DNA of 50,954 nucleotides from Lichtheimia corymbifera B2541 (taxonomy: Eukaryota > Mucoromycota > Mucoromycetes > Mucorales > Lichtheimiaceae). The notes beneath the pieces were generated by a model. It was not told the DNA's origin and did no database searches. It was given only the letters and a program-made list of their open reading frames with translations. The stretch is from contig JNEU01001158.1 in NCBI GenBank assembly GCA_000697475.1, forward strand, positions 1 to 50,954, in the 5' to 3' direction. The position numbers and the translations under genes were made by a program. Positions 10,820 to 23,942 of this stretch are shown here, in pieces. Within the stretch, counting starts at the first letter, position 1. Every line of letters begins with the position of its first letter.

Positions 10820-12141
10820 TCAACAAGGTGGAAAGTATGAGTGTCGAGATGTAGCTTGTAAGGTGCCTGTGGATCGTGCCGTGTTTGTTAAGGCTGTATC
10901 TTCTATCGGCTTTGGGGATGCTTGAATCTTTTCTTGCTTAAATTTGTCTTGTTCCCTTTCCCAATCTCTCCAGTCATGGAAACGGCCAAGATAGGCAATT
11001 GGCGGTCGTGATCGGCTGCCAAATAAGTGATCAACATGATTTGAGCACAGCAGCGATATGATGATGACAATAACGTGTATAGGAACAAGCGCAAAAGTAG
11101 TCGTCCAGGCTTTGACAAGGAAATCATGCTCAAACAAGTAAAACTTGTAACTACATCCTGGAAGGAGAGATTCGGTAAAACACCGGTCATAGTATGTCGC
11201 ATGATCGGATGGATTCTCGAAACCACAACAATGAAGCTATTCATTCATCAATGTTAATGCTTGCAGTGCTCAACATGAATGAGGGGTTGGGTTGATTTTA
11301 AGGGATATGCTTACATTATCTTGCAGAGCAATATGATCTTGATCTGTAAATTCGTGACGCCATCGTGTACCAAGTTGGGCTCTTAGATTCCAGGTGTCGG
11401 CTTTGTATGATAGATACCCCACAGCAGCAATCAGAGCAAAACATGGCCAGAGTAATAATGCGTATATACCTAATATCCGCCGATCTTTACGCCAAACACC
11501 AGTTAACCCAACGCATGAGGTGAACACACAAAGCACGGACGCGGCAAAAGTCATATCGAGTATCTCGCGATCGGCAATAATGATGACGACCGCACGATAA
11601 TATCCTTTACAAGTTCAGTCAATGACCATTGATATACAATAATGAAAGTTCATTGTTTACCTTTGGCGTATGTAACCACGCATCCGATCATGAAAATGAG
11701 ACCGTAAAGCATCAGCTAAGCATAGGTTTCATTGTTATTGAATGGGTTACTTTGTTCTCTGGATTATTCGTCTCTTTCTTACCAGCGATGTAGTTATCAG
11801 TAATAGCCATCGTGCCAATGTCCATCCAAGAAAGCGTCTTGGTTCTCGTCGTACGTCGGGTCGACCGTAGGATCGTAGATATGATTGATGAACCAAATAC
11901 TTTTCACCATCAGCGTCGCTTAGCATATCAGGACCATTGCTATTGGCACATGTACTTGATGTTGCTGTTGAGGAAGGTTCTAACGGTTTTTCACCATTGC
12001 ATTCTTTTTTGGTATCCGCAGGTATCGGTGTGACCTCATTGATGCTGTAAGTTGTATTTCTTATCAGACTAATTTGCTGCACGCGATACACAGTGATGGG
12101 AAGATGGGTTGCTGTTACCTGTCGTCATGTTGATGCATCAT
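10820..12141 (-). CDS. Tetraspanin-family membrane protein
   Basis: Five exons (12141-12119, 12044-11783, 11715-11661, 11604-11315, 11236-10820) give 348 residues. Four membrane segments fall near residues 87-111, 131-151, 157-180 and 254-274. The large loop between spans 3 and 4 carries the diagnostic CCG (213-215) and two further Cys (229, 238), the classic four-Cys tetraspanin arrangement. A cytosolic N-terminus of about 85 residues, Ser/Thr rich, precedes span 1, which is longer than in animal tetraspanins. The C-terminal tail is about 75 residues and charged. Tetraspanins organise membrane microdomains; fungal members act in hyphal and appressorial development. The final exon is placed by the CCG motif just after the acceptor GAATAG. 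Confidence 0.88.
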
Positions 12142-12460
12142 GGTTGACACTCTAGCGGCGTGCAATTGTAAGGTCGAACGATCAAGAAGGGTGAAAGAAT
12201 GTAAATATCATCCATTAGAACAAAAGCACAGATACATAAAGCGCCGATTTGACTCAAGGAAAAAGCAAGAATCACGACATAAAAAACAAACAATTTGAAT
12301 GAGATGGATCGACTAGAATGTGAACACGCTTCTTTTTTACGTGTATATTTGCAATTGTGTGTATATATAATATATATGTGCGTTGGTTGGTGGGGGAGAA
12401 GAGAGTAGAGAGAGAGCAGCTATAAAAGTAATAGGATGATTGGGGAGGGAATGAAGAAGA
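12142..12460. promoter_or_regulatory. Tetraspanin upstream region
   Basis: This 319-bp gap lies between the CYRI stop and the tetraspanin start. It contains an AT-rich stretch (TATATAATATATATG near 12363) and a short GA-rich tract near 12400. No gene is visible. Confidence 0.4.
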
Positions 12461-13793
12461 TTATGCAGCCATGACAGAATTCCTTATGCTCTTGGGTGTT
12501 GAATCGTCATTGAGATGTTTGGAATTATAACGAAGAGCTGACATGAGGTTGGAAGTACTGGATTCGGTGCTTGCATCGGGAACGGATTGGATTATTTTTA
12601 CAGAATGTTTGATCTGCAAAGCAAACATCGTGAAAAAATTAGTCAACAGCTTGGCTTTGTTTATATTGATCAGCTGATCTCTTACATTGATGGGTGAGCT
12701 TTTAGTGAATGCACCATGGGAATCGATATGATCGTAGAGAATAATGGAAACAACCATGACCTTGAGGCAAAATGATGACACGTTTGCGGATGGCTGTGGA
12801 GATCTATTATATTACAAGTGAATATGAATGCACAATTACGTCTCAACACCACCACCAAACCTTACCTTTTTTTGTTCACTGTGTGATAACATGTAGACCA
12901 TAAAGCTGTAAGGCAACTTCCAACACTCTTTTGTAGTCGATTCCTGGTGACATATTCGGTTGTTGTATCGATCAATCGTCTCAGCATTGGTGTGGGATAA
13001 GCAATGAACAATGACATGCGGTTCGCTTGGTCGTCTTCCAACATAGCACTCCGCAGATCTGACATGGATTCATCTGCCGATCTCGAGTATCGGCCGCGTT
13101 GTAACATGCGTCGATAGTAAGAAAAGTCATTTTGCAACGTCGGATTACGCATCTATGTTTGTTTATTAGTTTGCTTTGTTTCAATAACTTACGTATCCAT
13201 GCCTTACCTTGAGGAAATCGAATTCAAAGACAAAATCAAGAATATCAGCAAATAACCGCGTCAATCCCTGATGCTTTTCGAGGTTCTTGTTGACATCTCC
13301 TTGGCAAAGGACATCCAATAATCGCGGTATGTTTTCTTCTATTGGATTGAACTCTATTGTCAACAAAGATAAAAAGGTGTTTTGGTTGGCTCAAACTTAC
13401 CCAATTCTGATGCATATTCGTAAAAGTCGCGTAGCATATCAACGGTTGGCAATACTGCATCCCAGGCTCTGTTCTCGTTTTCCGTGGTAGGTGAAGCAAT
13501 GGCCTCCCGAATTAATTCAGATGCTGACCGATATGAGCGTAATGATCCCAATAAATCAGGTGCCGGTTGAACCAAGAGAATAGAAAGTTGATTATAGAGC
13601 TCGGATTCTTCAGCTGAAGGCCTTGCATCTAGCAACAATAATCCTTGTTAATATCTCTCTCTCTCTCCTTTATGATTGCTCAGCCCACACTGCTAAGCAC
13701 ACTCTGAGATCACTCACTTTCAATATCAAAGCCAAGATCAGGCACCACTGTATCGCCACCTCGAAGATTCAAACTCGATAACAGTTGACCCAT
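12461..13793 (-). CDS. CYRI/FAM49 family Rac-binding protein
   Basis: Six exons (13793-13718, 13628-13401, 13353-13208, 13152-12866, 12803-12686, 12613-12461) encode 335 residues, close to the 320-odd of animal CYRI proteins, and similarity runs end to end. Landmarks are an N-terminal Met-Gly (possible myristoylation site, as in animal CYRI), LRSYRSASELIREAI, NPTLQNDFSYYRRML, ANRMSLF, KVMVVSIILYDHI, GAFTKSSPIN and ALRYNSKHLND. CYRI proteins bind active Rac through a basic patch in the DUF1394/CYRIP-Rac1-binding fold and restrain SCAR/WAVE-driven Arp2/3 actin branching. In a hyphal fungus this implies a Rac-SCAR circuit controlling cortical actin. It sits beside Ras and tetraspanin genes, but no co-regulation can be seen. 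Confidence 0.93.
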
Positions 13794-16615
13794 ATCTATA
13801 TACTAGGATGAGATAACGTTCGCTTACAAGTATAGTACACCTACTGTTCTTCTGTTTGACGAATCGTGGAGATGATTGAGAATGGTATGGCGTGAAGGTA
13901 GTCGATTAACGGATTATGGTGTATAGTGAGTCAATAGAAAAAAGGTGGTAATCAGGTTGATGATGATAGAGCGCAAGTCAGTGTCATATAGCGCAATCGG
14001 TGGCAAGATCTGGAGTGCGATTGCAATGAGAATAAGCTTGAGAGGAAAAAGAAGGGAAGAGAAATAAAAGAGAGAGAGACGAGAATAGTTGAATAAGCAC
14101 GAAAAGTAGGGGTGGAGAAGGGAAAGCGATATTACTGCAGAGGATGAATGCACTTTTTTTTACAACTGAGCTGCTGTGTCACCCAAGTTCATTTCGCCAA
14201 TACAGACAAGCATCAACGCCCTCGAGAACGGACTTTTTGGTGGGGATCAACATATTGGCATGTCGCTTTTTGCACAACACTGGATTAAGTTCCAATGTGA
14301 TAGGTGGCACATGTGATTTGTTGGTAAGCCCAATACAAGGGATGATATTGACAACGACAACGACTTTTAGCTAATAACATTCACATCCTTCTTACCCATT
14401 GAATGATTCAATAAAATTATCATCTTACTTGCCCATTATATCATTATCTTTTTGGGGTCTTGGCATGCTGAGCATAAGAGTACAAGCATTGTGCGTATGT
14501 TGTTCCTTTTATTCATGCATGGATTATCTTACATTCCCTCAAGCGGAACCTGGATGCATCCAAAAAGAATTAGGTGCCACAAGGTTCTTGTCACACCAAC
14601 CATCATTTATTACTACTCTCTATCGCTCTCTCACCCGACAACGCGATCTGCCTGTGCACGAGATCGCTCATAACAATCATTTACCCTTGTTCTCCTTGGT
14701 ATATATAGCGCGCCAACCTCCTCATATGCACCATTCAGTACACTGCAGGAGAACTAGGTAAATGCATATTGTCGTCTGTTCACAGCTTCTGCCATATGTA
14801 TGTACTACTACTACAACCGCTATAACCTTTCCGCCATGTGCAGGACATACACATGATAGCCGCATAAATGCCGCCTCATTCTTTGTTTACAAGCGTATCA
14901 TCACAAATAGATATCGCCAACTAGGTACGTTTTACGCGAGCAGCAAAAAAGGAGATTGCACATGTTTATCTCCCAAGCCCGCTCGCCAATAGGAAAATCG
15001 GTTCGTACTCGTCAAGGAGATGTGGTAGCGTCCTTTGTTGGCAACACGGGCCGTTTTTTCCCTCTCTCTCTCTCTTTCGTTCTCTTTCAGGTGATTAATA
15101 GGGGATGATATCGTACAGCTTTTTAGCGTGAGGAGAAAGTAAGCGAGGGTCTTAATGGCGGGAATGGGGCATATTTGGATGATGGTGACAGAATACAGCT
15201 GTATGATACTATACATAGAGCTGTTGCTGTAAATAACACTAAATGATATGGTCAATGTGCTCTGCATTAATTAAGCGTGCAGGGTGGAACCATCGTTCAT
15301 TCTTGCTCTCATTTGCTCATATGAATCGCAACATAAAGCAAAAAAGATGACATCCACCATCATCGTGCAAAAGTGACATAACAAGATTAGACGATGATCA
15401 TAAGCCGCACGACCTCTATAGTACACGTACACAATGATGACGACCAGAGGAGGAAACATTTTATTATCACAGGAGGTAAACGGAAAAGGGATATAAGCTA
15501 CTCCTTGAATTTGCCTGGCAAGAGCATATGTTCGTTATTCTTCCTTATATATGTATGCATGACTTTTAGTCCCCTTTTTGACAAAGTCGCACACCACAGC
15601 AATGTGAGACAGTCGGGATATCGCCTTAGATGCTGAGTCGTTGACAGCTTAATGCAGCTCACAGAGCGGAAGCGGGATCTGGTTCATCATTGGTGCGGCG
15701 AATCTGCTCCTCTGACGTGTCTGTTTTAAGACGGGCCATGTGAGTGCGAAGGTGTGAAGGTGTGTGTGAGAATCATCGTCGGGTATGCAAGATAAAATGG
15801 TTAAAAAGAGATGCATGGAAGAATATTACTATTTAATTCTAGCATTGATTACAATCATTCAAGAGCAATTGGAGGATAAAGAAGAAGAGAAATGAGGAAA
15901 ATCCGGGGTACACCGACAAGGCAATTGATTGATTTATAGAAAGGGATGCTTATATGATACGGATGATTTGTTTCCAGACCATCAATCTTGCATGTAACTG
16001 AACCCCCACGCCATGCTGCAGGTCGTGTATTAACGCGCATAAGGACAAGTAAGAATTTGAATGAGCGACCGCCATACGCCAAGCCGTACAACGTCAATCA
16101 ATGCATGATGAAGCAAGAGACGATCATGAAAGATATCGATACAAAGCAGTAAAAGTGAAATGAGCCATGATATATATACACATCAGGAATGAACATTTAA
16201 AGTTACATTGTCAACATATTCCTAATAGCGTAGTGTGCGCGTGTGCTTGTGTGTCTGTGTGTGATGTATGTATTGTGCGTGCATCGATAACGGGGTCACA
16301 TGAATAACAATGATATGGTAAAGTCTCCCTCTCCCATAGCCTTTCTCTCTCTCTTTCCCTCCCATACAAAACATCTTGGCTTTTTTGGAAGCGTCGTTTC
16401 GTGTTTATCTCTCTTCCTCGTGTTGTACTGCAGTCGCGCTTGGAAACGCACGTCGGTTACCTTATCACGAGAACACGAAGGCATAACAACAACCATAACA
16501 AGAACTATAACAACAACAGCGATTGACACGACGATTCACTGGTACTTTTTATTCTCTTCATTGTGCTCGATTCAACAAGGTATTCTAAGCAGAGTCTACA
16601 GTGCATTCTTCCTCC
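13794..16615. other. 2.8-kb intergenic region without a supportable gene
   Basis: This separates the divergently transcribed CYRI (-) and cortical-anchor (+) genes, so both promoters should lie here. It holds CT/GA-rich tracts (around 14060 and 15060-15080) and TG-rich sequence (16235-16262). Short ORFs such as 14399-14761 show no domain or coherent composition. No tRNA-like cloverleaf was noticed. Confidence 0.5.
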
Positions 16616-19600
16616 ATGTCAGACAACAGCATGTTGCCAACACCGTCATCGTCGTCATCGACACCTGAAGCTATGCAACAACTCAGACGAGAGGTTGAGC
16701 AGCAGATAACAGAAAAGGAGCAGCAACTTCAGGATTCAACAAGTGGTATTGGTAGAAGCGTGCTTTCACGTCAAATTGCACGGCTTAAAGAGCGACTCGA
16801 GGAGATGGATCGACAAGAACAACAGCAGCAACAACAACAACAACCAGAAGCATCATCATCAACAGCACCCTTACATCATTCGCCTATGACCAGCACGACG
16901 AATGAAAGAGGGGATGTAGGAGGATTCGAAGGAGGAGAAGAAGTCAATGACTATCAAGAAGGATTATCACCATCAACGCTTGAAAAGTTACAAAAGCTGG
17001 AACGTGACATTCGTAGTTATCAGCAGCAGCAGCAGCATACGCCTAATCTCAGTAGTAGCAGCAGCAATAATGGTCATCATCATCATCATCATCATCGGAA
17101 GGACAAAGTAAGAAGGGTATCAGGGATGAAGGGGAATTTTCTTTTCTTTCTTTCTCTTTTAACGTTCTTTTTTCTCGTTGCCTTGACAGCTTGCGTCTCG
17201 ACCTACAACATCATCGTCAGGTCTCGATACACTTCCCAGTCCATCGACGTCGAATATGCTTCCACCTTCACCTCAGCAGCAGGGAAATGACTCGTCTTCT
17301 CTTTTATCGCTTCCACCACCGCCATCAGGATCAACCCCCACAAAACGGCGCTCCAAGGTCCCCAATACAGAACGACGCAACAACAATATTGAATTTGCTA
17401 CTGAGATTGGCCATGGATTGTTGACTGAAGTGAGACGGATGCAAGCTTTATTACATGAGAAAGGGGATGAGCTTAAGGCGCTACAGGCACAAAAGGCTGA
17501 TCTTGAACGAGCTGCTGAGTCTTTGGCTAAACAGCTGCGGCTTCGGGAAGAAAATGAAGGTATGCAACTGAAAAAGTGAGAAAAATAATCTGTAAAAGAA
17601 ACTAATACTCGTGTGTGCAGAGAAGCTCAAAGAGGAGACTTGGAATTTGGAGCTTGCGAAGCAGGAGTTGACAATCAGTGTTACACAGCTGCAGCAGAGT
17701 CTTAATAAGGCAAATGCAGAGCAAAAGCGCATGGTGGAGCATATGGATGAGCTGACGACTGAGATTGAGCACATGCGTGATCGTGAGGAGAAATTATCTA
17801 CAACAATTGAGGAGATGAAACAACGGCATGAACATGATATGGCAACTGTACGTCGACATGCTGCAACGCTACAAAGGGAAAAGGCCGATCATGCAAAACA
17901 AATCGAGGCAATGTCGTCAGAACTCGCCATCGCTAAAGCACAATCCAGAATTGGAAGACGTAGTCATTCAGACCTTGGATCAATCGCTGGAACAGTATCC
18001 GAAAATAATGAGGAGCACACAAGCAATGAGCCGACACTTGTCAAGGAGAAAGATGCTGCTCCAGGTACGACATCACCTTCTCCTTCTCCAAATCCATCAT
18101 CATCGACTCGTAATCACGCTCTCGAAGTGGAGACACTCAAAACTTCACTTGCACATGCGCATCGTCTTGTATCCAATCTACGTTCCAATTTTCGCAAGGA
18201 GAAGACGGAGAAGTTTGAATTCAAAAAGTTATTGAGTGAAGCACAAGAACGAATTGAGCAACTCGAGAACGATCCACGGTTATGGACGGATTATCCAAGT
18301 AAAAGCTCCAGCAGTGGTAATGGACCTGATTCAGGTGGATCATCTCGGCGATTACGCAAACCCAATAAGCGTCGTGCACCTGTCAGCAAAGCTCGTATGA
18401 CCACTACTACCAATGCACGTATGCATCCTGATGCTTCCGATGAAGATCGTCTGCATAAACGTCATTTGGGAGAGACCAGTGATGATGATTTCAGCTGGAA
18501 TACGGATGAAAATGATGATAATGATGATATCAATGGCAATATGGCACTTTCTTCAGCAGCAGCAGCAGCAGCAGGTGCAACAGCAGCAGGGTTCACCTCC
18601 TTGGAAACCGAGCTCGCTAAAAGTCAGCAACAACAGCAAACTACTACACCTAAGGTTGTTTTGGAGCCACCATCACCTAGTACCAACGACAATGATGGCC
18701 TTCGATCATTGGGTGATGAACTTGATGCAGCCAACGTATCCAAAAATGTCAAAATGGATGTCAAGGTAATATCATCCTCAATATAACAAAGCCCAGCTGT
18801 ATACATATAGACTTACCCTTCAATTATAGGAAGCTGCCGTACAGACCGAAGCATCTCAATTGTGTGAGCAGAGTATACCCGGTTTTGAAATTACCCCAGC
18901 CGATACTCAAGATCGAGATACCCAATATTATGCGCCCAAGGTCATCGATGCGGAATCACAATGCACGGCACCCTGTGTTATCGATCAAGCTATACAAATC
19001 GAACCAATGTCTGCTGTTGACAGAGACGTGCAATATCCTGATCCACATGACAATCAGGGTGTGAATGTCTCATCTTCACGTAACAATGGCAACACGATCG
19101 ATGAATATATTCAGTGTGATCCAATTGACACAATGGATGCATCTATGCAAACGGATGAAGAAAAGCCTTCAGGATCTATGCAACAAAATGGGATTGCTGC
19201 AGGACTTGGTGCACTTGCTGCTGCCACTTTTGGTAAATGGACTGGGACCAACACCACCAGCACTACCACCCATCAAGATGGTGATGAGAAAAGAGAGATG
19301 GAGATGGATGAATCACCCGAAAAGATTGAAGAAGAGCAACCTGCATCAGATGCAACATCAACCAAAGACCTACCTGCTGCTGACGCTGCCGACAAACTCC
19401 AGCTTTACACCAAAGAGCAGACGGATGCCATGATTTCAGCTGCTGTTGCTGCTGCTGTAGCCAAGGCCAAAACCGATAATGATGCTACCACCATCATCAA
19501 AGATGATCAGCATGCACCAGCACGACCGTTGAGTCCACCACCTGATCACCTTTTGGATCGAGTCAATAAGAGTGACAAAGGCAAATCACCTGCACGTGTA

Positions 19601-20420
19601 CGGCCATCATCAAATACTTCGAGCCTCTCGGCGACTGAGAATCGAGCATCTATCGGGTCTTCAGCTTATGAAACAACTTCTTTACGCAATGAAGGGCAAA
19701 TTGGCCTAATCACCCAAACTATGATTGGTGACTGGATGTGGAAATACACACGAAAAGCGGTGGGTGGTGGGCTTTCGGATCATCGTCATCAACGTTACTT
19801 TTGGATACATCCCTATACGCGCACATTATATTGGAGCACCAAAGCTCCTGGCACACAAGGAAGCGATATTAAGACAAAAAGTGGTAAGTAGATGCATGCA
19901 ATTCAAATCGCCAGCTATGTACCAACACCATATCCATATAGCTTTAATCGAAGGTGTTCAAGCTGTGCCAGATCAAACACAACCTCCTCTGCCTGGCGTC
20001 CCCAATGTAAGCATTGCTGTCAAAACGGATGGACGTGTTATCAAGTTCACTGCTCCTACCATGGCACAACATCAAGTATGGATCGATGCATTGACTTATT
20101 TGGCGTCCCGTGGTGATAATGAAGAATTAAAGAATGGAGGTCGTGGATCCATGATGACAAGCAGCAATGGAAGTGTACCTCGAAAACAGAGCATACAACG
20201 TATTCCTCATCATCATCTTCAACGACAGTATGATCCCGATGACGATAGTGACGATGGATTGGAGGATGTACGCATGTGCTGTGAAGGCAAGCATCATGTT
20301 TCTCGTTTGGAGAGGGATCACGTTCATCAGCGTCCATTTTATCCCAAGCGCATGAGCAAGTATCTTTTACGCCACCAGGAACATCATCATCCAACTCAAG
20401 TCCCTCAACAAGTCAATTAG
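16616..20420 (+). CDS. Num1/ApsA/Mcp5-like cortical anchor with PH domain
   Basis: Five exons (16616-17107, 17190-17559, 17621-18765, 18830-19883, 19942-20420) encode 1179 residues. The start is the ATG of MSDNSMLPTP. Poly-Gln, poly-His and Ser-rich tracts fill the N-terminus. Long coiled coils follow, for example EKLKEETWNLELAKQELT in exon 3. After acidic and poly-Ala stretches, a block of short x-Q-x-x-P motifs starts near residue 670. A C-terminal PH domain of the Mcp5/Num1 type spans about 950-1070 (GDWMWKYTRKA, HQRYFWIHPYTRTLYWS, IKFTAPTMAQHQVWIDALTYL). Family members bind plasma-membrane phosphoinositides and anchor dynein or mitochondria to the cortex for nuclear positioning. The PH domain and architecture make the assignment firm, though orthology to Num1 itself is not proven. 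Confidence 0.9.
18830..19180 (+). repeat. Short Gln-motif repeats in the cortical anchor
   Basis: About seven degenerate motifs centred on a Gln follow one another at 12-30 residue spacing: AVQTEA, DTQYYAP, ESQCTAP, AIQIEP, DVQYPDP, YIQCDP and SMQTDEE. Most read acidic/Ala-x-Gln-x-x-Pro. They sit between the acidic region and the PH domain and may be a multivalent binding array. Confidence 0.7.
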
Positions 20421-22827
20421 CTATGATCCTTCTCTTCCATATCTCCTTTTTGGTTTACCTTCCTCCATACACACCCATTTTTCATTTTTTATCATTCACA
20501 TCCTTATATCATTATCTCATTTATCTCCTCCCTTTTTGACTTAAAAAACACATCGCCCTACCTATTAAACTTCACATGATCATCATCATCATCATCCATG
20601 ACTTATTGATATGATACGAAACCATTGCCGCGATGTGAGACGATCACGTGAGGTGATATATGCAAGAGACATTTACGCTTGTCTCAAAGCATGTAGTGCT
20701 TTGTCGGGTCTGTGATAACTGGATTCAAAGTTTGTGCATGGCCGACATGTTATAGTGTCCGACAGCCATGCCAAGTGGATGTGCGCGCCACCATCTTTGT
20801 TGAGACAAACGGCGGTGTTCAACATCGTATACGCTTGCCACAATATTTTGACTTGCGTGTTACACACTGTGTCACGAGCCAAATGGGAAGACTTTCAGCT
20901 GACCGATTTTTTCATATATGCGGTTGTGTTTCCTATCGTAATATGTCCTTTCGCTACTAGTGTGTGTGTGTGTGTGTTGGATAAACAGGATTACGATTAC
21001 GTTTAGCGGAGCGATTTCTTTTGGGGGGAGAGGAGAAAGCCATGAAAAAACCAACAGATAGGATCAGCCGCATCCACACCTCCAAGCACCAACACCGGAG
21101 GACGCGGGTGCAACAATCCGAACCCGTTTTCCATTTTCTTATTACTTGTCGTTTCATACAAGAGACGATAGCATACATTGTATCAGACAATCATTGTTTT
21201 GAGTGCGTAGCATTTGCCTCCTTGTGTATGCGTCTGTACCACTTTTTTTTCAAAACATTCAAAAAGAAGGCACATGTGGAAAAGCACCCAAGTATTCCGA
21301 GAGTGTATCAGCCACCGTATTTTGCAACAATTACCAAAATCTGGGTAAGACCGATATGGGGGTGAAAGAGGTTTGGACCATCGATTAACAATCATTCCGA
21401 GGGCGGACATCTGATGATGGCCTTGTTAGCCAAGCCTACTGTATCACCATCAATGATGACATTACAAATATACAAAGTACTATATCTTTTCAAGAGGACG
21501 CTGATGGTATAACGCCAAAGAAAGGAGAAGAAAAAAAAAAGAGACGATCACTCAAGTCAGTAGGCTAAAGAAAACGAAGGAGAGGTACAAGGGATATACA
21601 AGGGGAAATACAAAGGGGTGGAGAAACAAGAGCTTAAGATGTTTCTTTTGGGTAAGAGATCGTCCATCAGCCGCTAGAGACATAACCTAAGCACCCCCAA
21701 AAACCTTAAATGTGGCCCTGCATGACGAGTAGAGAAAAGTAGGTGTCGGATACAAAGTGCTCCAATACCGAGAGTGGAGTCGAATATGAAACGAATTACG
21801 GAGCTGTAATGACAGCGATGACGATGTTGTGTGTGTGCTTGTCCCCCCCCCTCTATCTTTTTTTGAGTGTACACAGGCTCCCCTTGGTCAGGGGACGGGG
21901 TTGAAAGGGGGTTTGTGTGTGCAAACGAACACGGTGCCAAACAACGAGAAATATTGAAACAGAATGTGTCGTGTTATAATACCACACACCTCAAGTACAC
22001 TTGCCCTGTGAGAGAAGGAGGTGGCATAGAGAGGGATTGATTGACGATTTAAAGTTCACTTGGGAGGCGGTTCATCCCATTGATCATGCCAAGAGCCAAC
22101 GTATAAGCTATCGACACATACGGCAAAATGGGGTCACCTGCGCCCATATACGCCTTGCTCTGATTTTCTTTTGTCGTTTTTACCAAAATGGCTCTCAGGG
22201 GCGAGTCTTGGTCACATTCGGTCGGGAAATTCAAAGAAAGCGCGCGCTTTTTACTCTACATTCATGGCTATGGAATCGATACAGTGCTTCTGTTGTTGTT
22301 GATGTGCCTTGTTGTGTATGTGTCAAGACTACAAGAAACAAGCAATTTAGACTAATCCATGATGAAACATGCAGGTGTTGCTTCTTGTCATCTGCTCGCT
22401 TCACTGTAGCACCCGCTCCAAATAGTAAACATTACGGATCACAGGTTTTTTTATCTTTCAGCCTTTCCAAAACGTTCACCTCCTGTCATCCCTTGGCGAG
22501 GCACTTTTTGCCACCCACTCATCTAAGCTTGCACTTTTTTTTCTTTCCCCGCCTTCCATTCGAGAGCACAACCATTGATAAGAGCCGAGTTTGCCTCTCT
22601 TTTTTTTTCTCTTTGCTCTCTTTTCCACAAACACTTGTGTCTTTTTTGTTTCAGCAACGTAAGTCATCAAATACACACACACACACACATCTATGTGTGT
22701 GTGCCTCGCTCAAATGCCTCTTTCCTGTACCCATGGCTGATTATGGATTTTATTTCTGCAATAGTTGACACGCACGGATTTTCCTGCACACTTTTGTACA
22801 CGCGCATATACACACATACCATCTACC
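20421..22827. other. 2.4-kb region upstream of the APSES gene
   Basis: No gene is supportable. CT-rich (22580-22640) and AC-rich (22671-22690) tracts and a TG run (20961-20977) are present. A 255-codon ORF at 22001-22768 is open but its second half is a translation of pyrimidine tracts. A long upstream region is common for APSES regulators, so long leaders or regulatory sites could be here. Confidence 0.45.
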
Positions 22828-23942
22828 ATGGATTCTCTCTATCATCAACAGCCATACCCACAACCATTTTACTCTCCTCCTATGACACACCATCATTACC
22901 ATCCCCAAGATCACCACGTCTTTCAGCCATATTATCATCAGCAACATGCTGCTCCTCCCGCCATGTGGCCTACAATGATGTCTCCACCACAGACTTTACC
23001 ACCACCAGCTGCACTACCACCGGTTATGGTTCCTAAGCCAAAGCTTACTACCACTGTTTGGGAAGATCAATGCACTCTATGCTATCAGGTGGATGTAAAT
23101 AGCGTTTGTGTCACCCGCCGTCAAGGTAAGAATTCGATTTGGTGATGTGCTTTTTTTCACAAACGTCGGCTGTTGACACGTGTGTTCTATCTCAGACAAT
23201 GACATGATCAATGGTACAAAGCTGCTCAATGTCGTGGGCATGTCCCGTGGCAAGCGTGATGGAATTCTCAAGAATGAAAAGGGTCGTCTCGTGGTTCGTG
23301 TTGGCGCCATGCATCTCAAAGGTGTTTGGTAAGTGTGCTTTTGGCTAGTTGCAAAATTCATCATTCTTACATGCTTTGTTTATCACTGATAATAGGATTA
23401 CCTACCAGCGTGCCAAGGACTTGGCTCTCAAATACAAGATCATGGATCTAGTGTATCCGTTATTTGCCGAAGATCCCTCCGAATTCCTTTCGTCAACCAA
23501 CAACAACAACAACAGCAACAACAACTCATCAACCAACAACTCATCCTCATCATCATGTTCATCGCTGACATCCTCGGCTGCTTCAGAAACTGAAGCAACA
23601 TCGTCAACAGCTACCACCCCAAAATCAACCAATGAATATCTTCCCTGGCAATCATCAACTATGGTACCGCCACCACCACCACCACCTGCAACAACAACGG
23701 CCTCCCATTGGGACTACTTGTCTGCTCCTCAAGAACATGGCTTTGTTGAAGCAACACAATATGATCCATGGTTCACTTCCGATTGCACATCTTACTCAGC
23801 TAGTATGCAGCATGATATTTTATCTAGCAGCAGCAAGCGAAAGTGGGATGATGATTTCGAAGGCGACGATGATGACGATTTACTTGATAATCCTAACAAG
23901 CGATTCCGTACTTTTGTTGCTGACGATGTGTACTCATATTAG
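22828..23942 (+). CDS. APSES-domain transcription factor (StuA/Efg1 type)
   Basis: Three exons (22828-23125, 23196-23328, 23396-23942) encode 325 residues. A Tyr/His/Pro/Gln-rich N-terminus precedes an APSES (KilA-N-like) DNA-binding domain at about residues 70-170: [73 protein letters not shown]. Both introns interrupt this domain. The C-terminal half is Asn/Ser/Thr rich and ends in an acidic stretch followed by a basic cluster (NKRFR). The domain is of the StuA/Efg1/Sok2/Phd1 class rather than the Swi4/Mbp1 class, and no ankyrin repeats follow. Such factors control morphogenesis and sporulation under cAMP-PKA signalling. At 325 residues it is shorter than ascomycete StuA. Confidence 0.94.

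Noticed and set aside
16601..16615. Earlier start of the cortical anchor gene
   Set aside because: The open frame begins at a GTG; the first ATG is at 16616 in good context.
22001..22768. 255-codon plus-strand ORF upstream of the APSES gene
   Set aside because: The C-terminal half translates pyrimidine and AC microsatellites, no domain is visible, and it ends just before the APSES start; more likely leader or promoter sequence.
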